Source: Desulfovibrio sp. (GTDB lineage Bacteria > Desulfobacterota > Desulfovibrionia > Desulfovibrionales > Desulfovibrionaceae). Taken from it: a stretch of 64,000 nt of DNA. The translations under genes were made by a program, and so were the position numbers. The stretch covers positions 1 to 64,000 of the forward strand of contig JACQYS010000016.1 in the NCBI GenBank assembly GCA_016208105.1, written 5' to 3'. Each line of letters begins with the position of its first letter. The first letter of the stretch is position 1. Shown in pieces: positions 1 to 8,518 of this stretch. The notes beneath the pieces were generated by a model. It saw nothing but the letters and a program-made list of their open reading frames with translations. It did no database searches and was not told the DNA's origin.

Positions 1-132
1 CATCTTCAAAAATACCTCGATGAATTCTGCTACCGATTCAACCGCCGTTTCTGGCCTGGGCAGGGCTTCGACCGCCTCTTGAGGGCCTGCTCCAGTGCCA
101 CCCCTGTCACCTATGCGGAGTTAAGGGGATAG
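1..132 (+). CDS. IS1595-type transposase, C-terminal end
   Basis: The reading frame is open from the window edge and stops at TAG 130-132. The 43 residues include LDEFCYRFNRRF, the sequence that closes the DDE transposase domain of IS1595/ISXO2-type elements, followed by a short tail ending in TYAELRG. Family membership rests on this one motif because the rest of the gene lies outside the window. The stop codon falls within the last few bases of the element, so the coding region probably runs into the terminal inverted repeat. Confidence 0.75.
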   Translation, partial: HLQKYLDEFCYRFNRRFWPGQGFDRLLRACSSATPVTYAELRG

Positions 133-134
133 CC
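1..134 (+). mobile_element. Right end of an IS1595-family insertion sequence
   Basis: The element is inferred to end near TAAGGGGATAGCC (about 122-134), because elements of this family often carry GGCTATCCCC-like terminal repeats and the transposase stop sits inside it. The left end and the target duplication are outside the window. The element abuts the 3' end of the glycosyltransferase gene on the opposite strand and has cut off its C-terminus. Confidence 0.55.
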
Positions 135-1641
135 ACGTAAGACTTTGGATTCGGCTGAAAAATCCCAACCCCGCTTCGATCGTTCCCTCAAAAGGCAGTG
201 TGGTCATACGGGCGATGGGATGATGATCGTACTTGTAGGTGTAGACCTTTGCATTGAGAGCATCGCCGGTCGATTCAGGAATGCCCTGTTTGGCAAGGAA
301 CGCCGCTTCGTCACCGCCCAAGGTCCCGAAATCGCGGAACGCGGAAATAAATCGCACCGTTACGTTTTTCTGTTCAGGCGCAATCTGCTGGTCACGCAAT
401 GGATTCGGCCTGACGTACTGGTCGAGATACCAGCTCACACCATTGGCAAATCCTGGGTTGGAGCAGACCGTGACCCCGCCGCCCGGGAGAGCTGTGGCCA
501 GGTGCTTGGCCACGGGCTTGAACAGGGTCACGAACACGTTGTGCCGGTAGCTGTCGACCTCGTAGTAGCGGGCATACTCCTTGGAAAAGATGAACACCGT
601 TCCGCAAATAACGATGGCTACGGCGATGGTTCTACGCCAAGGCGCCACGGCCAGGGCCGTGGCCATGAAAAATGCCAGGAACGGGGTGACGTAAGCCACA
701 TGCCACGGAGAGAAGTAGGCAGCCTTGCCAAGAGCAAAGACGTTCAACAGGGGAGCTGCCACAAGGATCAAACAAATGAGTGCAAGCCACGTGTTACGAA
801 CAAAGAGGATCGAAAAACCGGCCAGAGCGAGTCCGGCTGCGACCAGCCTTACCCAGACCGGTTCGAAAAAAAACGCGGCCAAACCCAGGTAGTTCACTAT
901 CAGATCAAACACTGTCCAACGCGAATACTGGGTATCCGAGAAGATGCTTCGCGATCCTGAACTGGGCAGGAAAAACCAGTAGAACACAGGCCAAGCCGTG
1001 AATACGGTCGCCAAACAAAACACAATAAAACGTTTCAGATCAAAACCCGGCCTGCGGGCAAGCAGACACAAAAGGAGAATAACGCCCTGCGCGAATACAA
1101 TATGGAAGGTGAAATAATGCAGCCAGAAAAGCGTCGCGTTGACCACAGCCAGTAACGCGAGGTCTTTCCAGCGCCCTGATTGCGTTATCCTCACCAGAAG
1201 CCACAGGGCCCAAAGGACCAGCATCAACTGCAAGGCGTACGGCCGTATCTCGCGCGAGAGAAGGATGTGAAGGCCGCTAACGGCCAACACCGCAGATGCG
1301 ATCAGTGCCGTCCCCTCGTCTGAAAAGACGCGCACGATGCGATAGAAGAAGTAGATGGAAATAATGCCTAGAACAACAGGAAGAAACCGCAGGGAGAAAT
1401 CGCTGACACCAGCAGCCAGTGTGACTTTTGAGATGATATAAAACAGTGGAGGATGCATCTCCGCTGAACGACAGAAGTCAAATATATACGACAGGCTGTG
1501 GCTTGCAGTAAGCGGGACTAAAATCTCATCCCACCACAGGGAAGGCGTTTCCAGGTGGTACAGGCGAAGTGCGGCACCGCAGGCCAGAATGATCGCCAAA
1601 GCGGCTTTTGAGAGAGGTGAGGAACTTTCAGATGGTTGCAT
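121..1641 (-). CDS. GT-C membrane glycosyltransferase, truncated at the C-terminus by an IS
   Basis: This 506-residue inner-membrane protein has about ten hydrophobic segments and the signatures of ArnT/PMT-like GT-C enzymes, which move sugars from polyprenyl-phosphate donors on the periplasmic face. LWWDEI in the first loop carries the acidic catalytic residues; EMHPPLFY and SREIRPYAL follow. Its last native residues (HPIARM to GFFSRIQ) align with the start of the extension seen in the 23.8-kb homologue (HPVIDL to GFYSTVRM). The final WLSP and stop codon are read from the IS terminus. The homologues continue for another 100 to 300 residues here. The core may still work, but the extension is missing. 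Substrate unknown. Confidence 0.85.
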   Translation of the reverse strand: MQPSESSSPLSKAALAIILACGAALRLYHLETPSLWWDEILVPLTASHSLSYIFDFCRSAEMHPPLFYIISKVTLAAGVSDFSLRFLPVVLGIISIYFFYRIVRVFSDEGTALIASAVLAVSGLHILLSREIRPYALQLMLVLWALWLLVRITQSGRWKDLALLAVVNATLFWLHYFTFHIVFAQGVILLLCLLARRPGFDLKRFIVFCLATVFTAWPVFYWFFLPSSGSRSIFSDTQYSRWTVFDLIVNYLGLAAFFFEPVWVRLVAAGLALAGFSILFVRNTWLALICLILVAAPLLNVFALGKAAYFSPWHVAYVTPFLAFFMATALAVAPWRRTIAVAIVICGTVFIFSKEYARYYEVDSYRHNVFVTLFKPVAKHLATALPGGGVTVCSNPGFANGVSWYLDQYVRPNPLRDQQIAPEQKNVTVRFISAFRDFGTLGGDEAAFLAKQGIPESTGDALNAKVYTYKYDHHPIARMTTLPFEGTIEAGLGFFSRIQSLTWLSP

Positions 1642-1840
1642 GAAGAGCTGACGTTAAATGTTGGTCCGGAAAGTTAGCTCACCACGAATGCCGGGTCAAC
1701 GAGGTCAAACTTGCCTACCGCTGAGCGGTTATGTGAAGGGAGTATCGCACAGCAAACATTGCCCTCTGTACAAGGCGCAATGAGCCAAAGACAAAATAGC
1801 TGCGCACAGTATGCCACTGTGAGCCGCTATTCTATTTGTG

Positions 1841-1888
1841 ACGGGAGGGGTACGAACCCCCAAGGCCTTGCGACCGGCGGATTTTGAG
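1841..1888 (-). repeat. Displaced 3' fragment of tRNA-Leu (putative att site)
   Basis: Positions 1853-1888 match 13838-13873 exactly over 36 bp, in the same orientation. The match runs from the anticodon loop to the T-loop of the tRNA-Leu at 13.8 kb. On the 3' side (1841-1852) the match is imperfect, with a damaged acceptor stem, and the 5' half of the tRNA is absent, so this is not a functional tRNA. A far copy of a tRNA 3' end is the classical trace of site-specific integration. The rest of the 1642-1948 gap shows no gene. Confidence 0.8.
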
Positions 1889-1948
1889 GCACGATCACAA
1901 TGCGTATCTGTCACAAAAATCGTTTAGAATCGGTCTTTATGCATGAGA

Positions 1949-4336
1949 TCATGGTTTGGCGGTTCCTGCTCCAAGCGGTTCAATCTCAAGCTTCGTGAAA
2001 GCCACAGTGTAGGGGGTAGAATCTGTATCGGACATGGACGAGTTGACATGGTTAATTTTTGAAAACTCAAACACAACTTCGTTGCGACCACCCAACCCGT
2101 CGAACTCAATCTCTCTCTGCTTTTGTCCATCATTCCAAGACTGGCGGGGTATGTCGACCGACTCGTCTAACACCTTGCCATTTATTAACACCCGGCATGA
2201 CTGCCCAGCCATGAAATTCGTAAAGGCGTAACTCAAACGCACTCTTTGTGCCTCAGCCAACGGAAAGGATATTTCTGATCTTCCTCCCACCCCCCATCGC
2301 CAAGCGCGATTCCCATCCACTTCAACCCCATGCAGCCCGTTAAACTCATATTCCGGCGCTAGGCCCTGTGCGTCCATGACGTTCCCATTCACAGGCCGAG
2401 CAGAGATGAGAAGGCTTTTGAACCCTACCGTATCCAAGTTGGAGGTGGGATAACTGGGGGATATCTCCGCGCAGTAGAGTTTAAATCCAATGGTCATCAA
2501 GGAGAATGGTTTAACGCGCCGCAGAGTGACTGTACGTGGGATGTAACCTGCGTCAGGTCCGCCAGCAGTCGATGCCTCAGGGCCAGTATATGACATCAGG
2601 ACCTGCGGTTCCTCATTATCGAACTGGCAGGTCATGACAAAACCATTGCCCCGGCCAAAATTTATATAATTGGCAGTGAGTGCGATGAGTAGATCATTTA
2701 CCGGACCATCATTGGTGAAATGGTATTCAAAAGATGTCCAAGCATTATTAATGGTTGGGATTATGGAGTAGCCCCAATAGGGGCGGACCATAACATTATC
2801 CGCAGCGGCCACATGGCCATAAAAACTCCGAGGAGAGGAGCTGAGGCTCATGCTGAAGGGGGTGATCAAAGGGATTTCCCCCGAATTGTCCACTGACCAG
2901 GTTTCCAATACCCCATCAGGCAAAGGGAATGAGGCCGTTCTATGTGCGACGGGCTCGCCTGGACTAGGCTCTAACTCCATCAACCGTTCCTGATGGTCGA
3001 TGTTTTGATTCTCCAATACACGAAGTGTGATGGGGGAACCATTGGATCGGATATGCTGCTCTTTTAAACCATTTACCAAGCTAAAAGAGTCGGCGTACCA
3101 GTTGATCAGGTCCACCACCGAAGTATCCACGAGGAACCCTCCGTCAGGAGGGAACTGGCTGGCAACAGCTTTTCCGGCACTGCGAAAGAAAGGATTACTG
3201 TCTTGGTAAAACGCACCCTGCTCAGATTTGAAAAAAATAGGAAGCATTATGACAGCCAGTACTATGGCCGCCAAAGGTTTAAAAGAGCCGGGTATCAGGG
3301 CGGCAACACCTGTTCCCACAAGTAAAGCGAGGAGTGGATAAAGTGAGAAGAGATGCCAATAGGTTAGGGAGAAAGATGAGCGTATCAGCAGCATGAAGAT
3401 CAGGCTGGCTCCGAAATAGGATAAACTAAGCCAGAAAGATGCCCGTCGGTTGCGCCAGAGCCAAACCGTTCCCCATATCATTACACCAAGAACAGCCCAA
3501 AAGTGCCATGGATACGTAGCATAGTTCGCAAGTGGAATATTCTCACCGAGAAAAATACCGACAGCTGCACGCGTGTAGTTGGCCACTGCCTCAGGCAGGG
3601 TTGTGGACATACTATGTCCTTGCCGAGAGTACATGCAGTTAGCCAAAAAATAACCCCCAGGAGCCAAAAGCAGAAATACGTTTATGGCTAATGGTTTTAT
3701 TGTTTGGATAATCCCTCTGCTTCGAACCAGGACAACAAGAGTGAAAGCCTGAAAAAAGAGTATTGGAATCAAAGCAGTATACACTGTAGCCAACATCAGA
3801 CCTTGAAGTATGGCAAGCAAATAGAAGGTTTTATCATCTTTATTATCAACAAAACGATGCAAGAGTATAAGTCCGGCCATAAGAAACAGAGAGGCAAAAG
3901 CATACGGTCTGACTTCCCGTGAGATATATACATGCGCTGGGCTGAAAGTAAGATATACTGCAGCAAAAAGCCCTGCCTCCCTGGAAACCCAGAGAGAACC
4001 GACCTTGTACATCATGATGATACCAGCAAGCCCAAACACAACAGAAGGAACACGCAGAGCGAATTCAGATGTCCCCAATTGCAAAACCCCCTTTACCAAA
4101 ATATGGTAAAGGGGGGGGTGCATTTCCTTAGTATTTATCCATTCAATTAAATAACCAACGGACTTGGAAGCCATCACAGGAACTATAGCTTCGTCGAACC
4201 ATAACGCAGGCACCTCAAGATTATATAATCGTATAGCAGCAGCGCAAACAAGCACAACTAAAGCAGAAATAAAATGCTTATTACCTTTCTCATCCATTTC
4301 GAATATAGGCTGGCCCATATGTTTGTCTTTTTGCAA
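1949..4336 (-). CDS. GT-C glycosyltransferase with long two-domain C-terminal extension
   Basis: The first ~410 of 795 residues form a multi-pass GT-C core with LWFDEAIVP (catalytic acidic pair), EMHPPLYH and SREVRPYAF. The extension has two parts. Domain A, about 480-640, contains FYGHV, IPTINN and DTVGFKSL. Domain B, about 660-790, contains GLHGVE, WRWGVGG, RVLINGK, GGRNEVVFEFS and DSTPYTVAFTKLEIEPL. Domain B has the look of a beta-sandwich, possibly sugar-binding. The chosen start is TTG at 4336 because AAAGGA lies about 8 bases upstream; ATG 4318 is the alternative but has no Shine-Dalgarno sequence. The closest relative in the window is the 801-residue protein at 11.1 kb. The likely role is decoration of a surface glycan; donor and acceptor are unknown. 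Confidence 0.85.
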   Translation of the reverse strand: MQKDKHMGQPIFEMDEKGNKHFISALVVLVCAAAIRLYNLEVPALWFDEAIVPVMASKSVGYLIEWINTKEMHPPLYHILVKGVLQLGTSEFALRVPSVVFGLAGIIMMYKVGSLWVSREAGLFAAVYLTFSPAHVYISREVRPYAFASLFLMAGLILLHRFVDNKDDKTFYLLAILQGLMLATVYTALIPILFFQAFTLVVLVRSRGIIQTIKPLAINVFLLLAPGGYFLANCMYSRQGHSMSTTLPEAVANYTRAAVGIFLGENIPLANYATYPWHFWAVLGVMIWGTVWLWRNRRASFWLSLSYFGASLIFMLLIRSSFSLTYWHLFSLYPLLALLVGTGVAALIPGSFKPLAAIVLAVIMLPIFFKSEQGAFYQDSNPFFRSAGKAVASQFPPDGGFLVDTSVVDLINWYADSFSLVNGLKEQHIRSNGSPITLRVLENQNIDHQERLMELEPSPGEPVAHRTASFPLPDGVLETWSVDNSGEIPLITPFSMSLSSSPRSFYGHVAAADNVMVRPYWGYSIIPTINNAWTSFEYHFTNDGPVNDLLIALTANYINFGRGNGFVMTCQFDNEEPQVLMSYTGPEASTAGGPDAGYIPRTVTLRRVKPFSLMTIGFKLYCAEISPSYPTSNLDTVGFKSLLISARPVNGNVMDAQGLAPEYEFNGLHGVEVDGNRAWRWGVGGRSEISFPLAEAQRVRLSYAFTNFMAGQSCRVLINGKVLDESVDIPRQSWNDGQKQREIEFDGLGGRNEVVFEFSKINHVNSSMSDTDSTPYTVAFTKLEIEPLGAGTAKP

Positions 4337-4497
4337 AATCTTATCCTTTAAACAAAAACATCCGTGAGTCCCCTACCAGAGATGGTATTTCTCAGGATCA
4401 ATTTGACCTACCCTCAAAAAATGTATCACTAATTATGAGGGGCTACACTCAATCCTGTGTACAATGAACACTTCCCAAGGGGAGCATTCTGCCCTGA

Positions 4498-4731
4498 GGG
4501 GAAGATTCTAGCAGGAGTTGGTGGCGGACATTGCTCCAGTGAGCCGTGCGGCCTAATCATGTAATACTCTTTGCGCAACACTCCAAGAATAACTGAGCCT
4601 GCCGAAGTTGTAGAAAATCTCACAGTTAAACATCGGACCCGCATTTTTCCGTTGAAGCTTTCGCGGCAGGCGCTCTCCCAGGGGGAACCAAGTTTCATCT
4701 GCAGCATTTTGACCCCAACCCCGGTTAACCA
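4498..4731 (-). pseudogene. IS3-family transposase OrfB, C-terminal remnant
   Basis: The minus strand reads WLTGVGVKMLQ, GSPWES, ESFNGKMRVRCL and EYYMIRPHGSL. These correspond to the GSPWENG...ESFNGKLRDECL...REYNxxRPHSSL block at the end of the IS3-family DDE integrase domain. Only about 75 residues remain and upstream frames are broken. The rest of the 4337-5022 gap (notably 4740-5022) shows no recognisable gene. Confidence 0.75.
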
Positions 4732-5022
4732 ACCCCTTCTGGTATAGGCTGTGATTCAGTTCCGTTGTCAGGCCGGAGATGATCCCGAGGCCCGCAGGGC
4801 TTCAGGCGGACAAATGAGCCATCGTTCAGCCAAGATCAGTTACGCTTAAGTTGTCATCGGAATCTTCACCTCTTCATGTCGCCAGTGCGCTCAGCCCTTT
4901 TTATGACTCACTGACCACCCTTCCCACGACAGCAGACATGCACCCGGCGGAAACCTTTACCGACCGTACTCACTCGCGGAGTGGAAATGGTTGAGGCCAG
5001 CGGCCCGTCCTATCTACCAAGG

Positions 5023-5907
5023 TCAACTACTGTCGGACATCTGGCCTATGAGCAACATCTCTCCACTTAATGGCATTGGGACAAGTACATCGCGAATTGC
5101 AGGAAACTCTAAGACAGGTGCAAAGACTCTATGCAAGAGCGGATATCGCTTCATGCTCGTACTCAATGAATCCAGTGAGAAATATAACGGCATTACCCCA
5201 GCGTGTACCACTTGGAATCCATGTTTATTAAAGAGCATTTCCAATGTTCTTCGTGAAAAATAATGCAGGTGCATACCTTGGTACCACCACCATCTTTTCT
5301 TTAACACCTTAGGAAGTAACGCCTCAACATCCCCTGTGTACACCACAAAACATCCATTAGGCTTCAATACTTTCGTAATTGCAGCCACAAGTGAATCAGG
5401 ATCAGGGATGTGTTCGATAACACCGAGCATGGTGACAACATCAAACTGGGTGTTGCCAATTTCGTCCAAAGATGAATGTACACGATGCTTTTTGTCGCAC
5501 TGGCTTCTTGACCACTTTGAAGGTTCAACTCCGTATGTCTTGAACTTTGAGGAAACGACATCTAACAGCAACCCGGTAGCGCACCCAATGTCCAATAAAC
5601 TCCCGGAACTCTTCTGCTTGAGAATAATGTCAAAAACTTTCTTAAAACACGCTACGCGCTGTTTGCTTGTCGAGATGTACACTTCGTCCTGGCTTATCTC
5701 GTACGCATCGTCGATCATGGGCATAGGGTTGGTGTAGACATGCCCGCAAGTGTTACAGGATACAATTGCAAAAGTTTTACGTGTCTCTGCCGTAAAGTCG
5801 TATTCAACTGCAGGAATAGCATCTCCCAGTTCATCGTCGTAGAGAGGTGTGTATTTCTGTGAACCGCAGATACAACAACTTACTGAGTATTTAGTGACAC
5901 CCATCAT
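5023..5907 (-). CDS. SAM-dependent methyltransferase with N-terminal zinc ribbon
   Basis: A CxxC pair (CCICGS, SCNTCGH) within the first 60 residues suggests a small zinc site. It is followed by a class I methyltransferase fold with the SAM-binding motif LLDIGCATG, then FDVVTMLGVIEHIPDP and a WWWYQGMHLHYFS segment. This arrangement is common among methyltransferases of O-antigen and other surface-glycan clusters, which fits the glycosyltransferases around it. The start at ATG 5907 has GGGAA upstream; a longer frame begins at TTG 5973 but adds no conserved sequence. It is flanked on both sides by IS debris. The substrate cannot be read from the sequence. Confidence 0.8.
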   Translation of the reverse strand: MMGVTKYSVSCCICGSQKYTPLYDDELGDAIPAVEYDFTAETRKTFAIVSCNTCGHVYTNPMPMIDDAYEISQDEVYISTSKQRVACFKKVFDIILKQKSSGSLLDIGCATGLLLDVVSSKFKTYGVEPSKWSRSQCDKKHRVHSSLDEIGNTQFDVVTMLGVIEHIPDPDSLVAAITKVLKPNGCFVVYTGDVEALLPKVLKKRWWWYQGMHLHYFSRRTLEMLFNKHGFQVVHAGVMPLYFSLDSLSTSMKRYPLLHRVFAPVLEFPAIRDVLVPMPLSGEMLLIGQMSDSS

Positions 5908-6326
5908 AATTTCCCGACAGATATGTATGAGTTGGATTGTAAGGTCATCATCAAAAACCTGCTTCAGCGGCAAAGCTGCTCACGCAGTATATCCCAAGGC
6001 ATCTTCGAAAGCAAACAGCGATTACCAATCCCAATATTTAAAGACCTCTTGGGGATTTCGCCGTGGGAGTGCCGGAGCTCCCTTTGCAGGGTAAAGCGGT
6101 TTAGTATGCCGCCGCCTACTAGCGCAGGCGCGGCCTTCTGGCCACCTTTTACTCGGGGTGTAAGAAACCTAACTACATAGTCTTGGCATAGGAGATGTGT
6201 TTTCCTTCAAAATCCTATTACACTTAGTGCGACTATCGTTGCCGACTGAGCAGGAAGCCATGGGATGGAGCCGAGAATCGAACAGTTCGCTAAGCTGGAG
6301 TCCTCAAGCGAGTAGGACGGTCTACG
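5908..6326. other. Non-coding gap upstream of the IS3 remnant
   Basis: I see no convincing gene here. A GC-rich patch around 6060-6180 differs from its AT-rich surroundings and could be the edge of another lost element, but no inverted repeat or transposase motif supports that. Confidence 0.4.
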
Positions 6327-7494
6327 ATGTCCAAGCGAAGGATGTTTTCTGCGGAGTTCAAGGCTATGGTAGTCCTGGAGGCCTCAAAATTCTTTTTAAC
6401 CCTATCTGAACTAGCGAGCAAGTACGACGTACACCCCACGATGATTGCGTCCTGAAAGCGCCAAGCCAAGGACAGCATGGTATCGGCATTTTCCGGAAAG
6501 GCCGCTGCCATGTAAAAGGTTGGCGAGGCTGAGTTCGCGATCCGCACGCGAAGATCGCCCAACTGACCGTGTTTTTTTGGAGAGAGCCTTCGCTCGGCTG
6601 TGGGTCGGGGGAGGAGGCTTAGGTTGGACGAAACAGTTCACCCAAGACCCAGTATCTCTCGGCAATGCCGGATGCTCGGCTTACCCGGGTCGACGGACAA
6701 CATCACCCCAAGGTAGAGAGCGCCATGTATCTTAAGCTGATGCGTCTCATTGATGCTCAGATTCTGGAGGCGCCCTTTTACGGCTCAAGGCAAATGCTGC
6801 TCTATTTCAAGACTCAGGGCGTCTGTTGGGCGTGGCCGAGTTCGACGTTTGGTGCGTTAGAAGGAGCTGACGGCGATATACCAGACACCACGAACCAGCG
6901 CCTCGCACCCTGCTCACCGGGCTACCTGTATTTCTTGCGAGGGATGCGGATTGATCGACTGAATCAAGTGTGGTGTGCAGACGTGCCGACGAAGTCGGTC
7001 TTGTACGTGGTGGCGATCATGGATTGACACAGCTAGGTTATGTTGTCCTGAGGGCTGCCCAGCACCATGGACACGGATTTCTGTGATTCGGCCTTGGAAG
7101 AGGCTTTGGATCGATTTGGAGCACCAGAAATCTTCAACACCGACCAGAGAGCGAAATTTTGCAACCAGGAATGTACTCAGGCACTTAAAAATGCAGGAGT
7201 GCCACTTCCATGGACGGCAAAGCGCTGGACGGACAACGTTTTCAGCGCACACCTGTGGCACTCGGAGAAGCGGGAATGCCTCTCACTGAGATAGCTTGAG
7301 GCCGGAAGCCAGACGCGGCGTGAGCTTGGGCACTGGGTCCACTTAACAACGAATAGGGACCGCATACCGCCTTTGACAAACAGCGGCCCATGGATGTCTA
7401 AGGGGAATGTTCAGGCTCCCAGAAGGCGGCATGACAATCAACCGGACTTTTGCTTAGAAACGCAGCCAACCTGTTCAACTTATAGGGACCACCT
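6327..7494 (+). pseudogene. Decayed IS3-family element (orfA and orfB remnants)
   Basis: OrfA begins at ATG 6327 with MSKRRMFSAEFKAMVVLEA and LSELASKYDVHPTMIAS, the helix-turn-helix typical of IS3-family OrfA. A TGA replaces the next Trp, and the frame resumes as KRQAKDSM before further stops. OrfB pieces follow in shifting frames: LMRLIDAQILEAPFYGSRQM, LRGMRIDRLNQVWCAD, VVAIMD, then a stop, then ALEEALDRFGAPEIFNTDQ and WTDNVF. CCACCTCA near 7494 may be the right terminus because IS3 elements end in CA, but I could not find the matching left repeat. The element cannot transpose. Confidence 0.85.
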
Positions 7495-7544
7495 CATGGA
7501 GGAATACGGGGGCCTGTTGGGTGTACTATTGGCTCCGATCACCT

Positions 7545-7817
7545 GGGGGGGCCCAGGATTTCGGAGATGCATTCTGGCGCACATTGCAGATTCCCCAGGC
7601 TTCTGATTATATCGTGGTCACGGGCAAGCAGGTAAGTGTGCGGGATTGGGCTGTGAATCAATCGATATCACCGGGCTCAACCAGCAAGATCTCGTGCGCG
7701 AAGATGTCCCTGCTTGGCTACAAACGTTCCCCGCTTTTGGGGGATATTTCTTGTTTAATTGCCCTTACAGGCTGGCAGCCGCATGTCAGCTTCGACAAAA
7801 TATTGAACATATGTTTG
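7545..7817 (+). pseudogene. GDP-mannose 4,6-dehydratase, C-terminal remnant
   Basis: One frame reads DFGDAFWRTLQ, DYIVVTGKQVSVRDW and, about 28 residues later, LLGDISC and TGWQPHVSFDKILNICL. These correspond to the Gmd signatures DYVEAMWLMLQ, DYVIATGxxxSVRxF and GDPxKAKxxLGWxPxVSFEELVxMM. A preceding TW of the expected RDWG motif lies in another frame across a run of seven Gs at about 7546, which indicates an indel. Only about 90 of the usual ~350 residues are left. An intact gene would make the precursor of GDP-fucose, GDP-rhamnose or GDP-perosamine for surface polysaccharide. Confidence 0.65.
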
Positions 7818-8518
7818 AAGAGAAGGACAACACTCTTGAACGCCCCGTACCTTGCTCCTTATTCCAACCTACAACTGGTATGGTAATGTTTCGCGTAGGC
7901 CAGGGGGATTGCCTACCTCGACGTCATTGCTCTGGACATTCCCCTTACAGCGTAACATGCATCCTTGCGATAACCACAAGGCAACTCACATAAACAAGCT
8001 GGCATTTCCTTTAACCATTTGAACCAGACCGTTTCGATGACACCTTCATCATTTACGTAATGGAGGATTCCGATGAGCAGTAAACTTATACCCTTCTCGA
8101 AGAAGTTCGGACACGTGCTAAAATTAGACAGTAATATAGTGTCATTCTGGCCAAACTCCAGAGGTGTAAGCCTTTACGTACTCAAGACTATCCACATCCT
8201 GACAAACAGGGTGAACAGTAGAAAAATTGCTTCACTCTGACGAATTCTTTTTCATCACCGGCAAGGCCCATGCCCGCAATCTTCTGAAACGAGCAGGGAG
8301 AAGCTCATTGACTTCCATCTCTACGGCCGAGATATTCTCGAACAAGTCGTCGCTGGCGGAACATACGATGTCACCAACTGACACCTCTTGCACTGTCAAT
8401 GCTTATGTTGTCCTTAACGCTCGACAGCATTCCAGGGTTTTGATTGTGTTTGTACGACAACCCGCATCTCCACATGTGCTGCAGCAGATCGTATGTATCT
8501 TCGTCCAGAAGCCACAGT
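7818..8518. other. Degenerate stretch before the 577-residue ORF
   Basis: There is no intact recognisable gene. A 55-codon frame at 8073-8240 has GGAGG before its ATG, and the frame 8280-8381 gives a protein-like run (KLIDFHLYGRDILEQVVAGG), but I recognise neither. Given the gmd and IS3 debris next door, this is most simply more decayed island sequence. Confidence 0.4.

Noticed and set aside
6245-6300. A possible left inverted repeat of the IS3 element starting TGAG
   Set aside because: Beyond the first four bases it does not match the putative right end (about 7450-7494) at comparable spacing.
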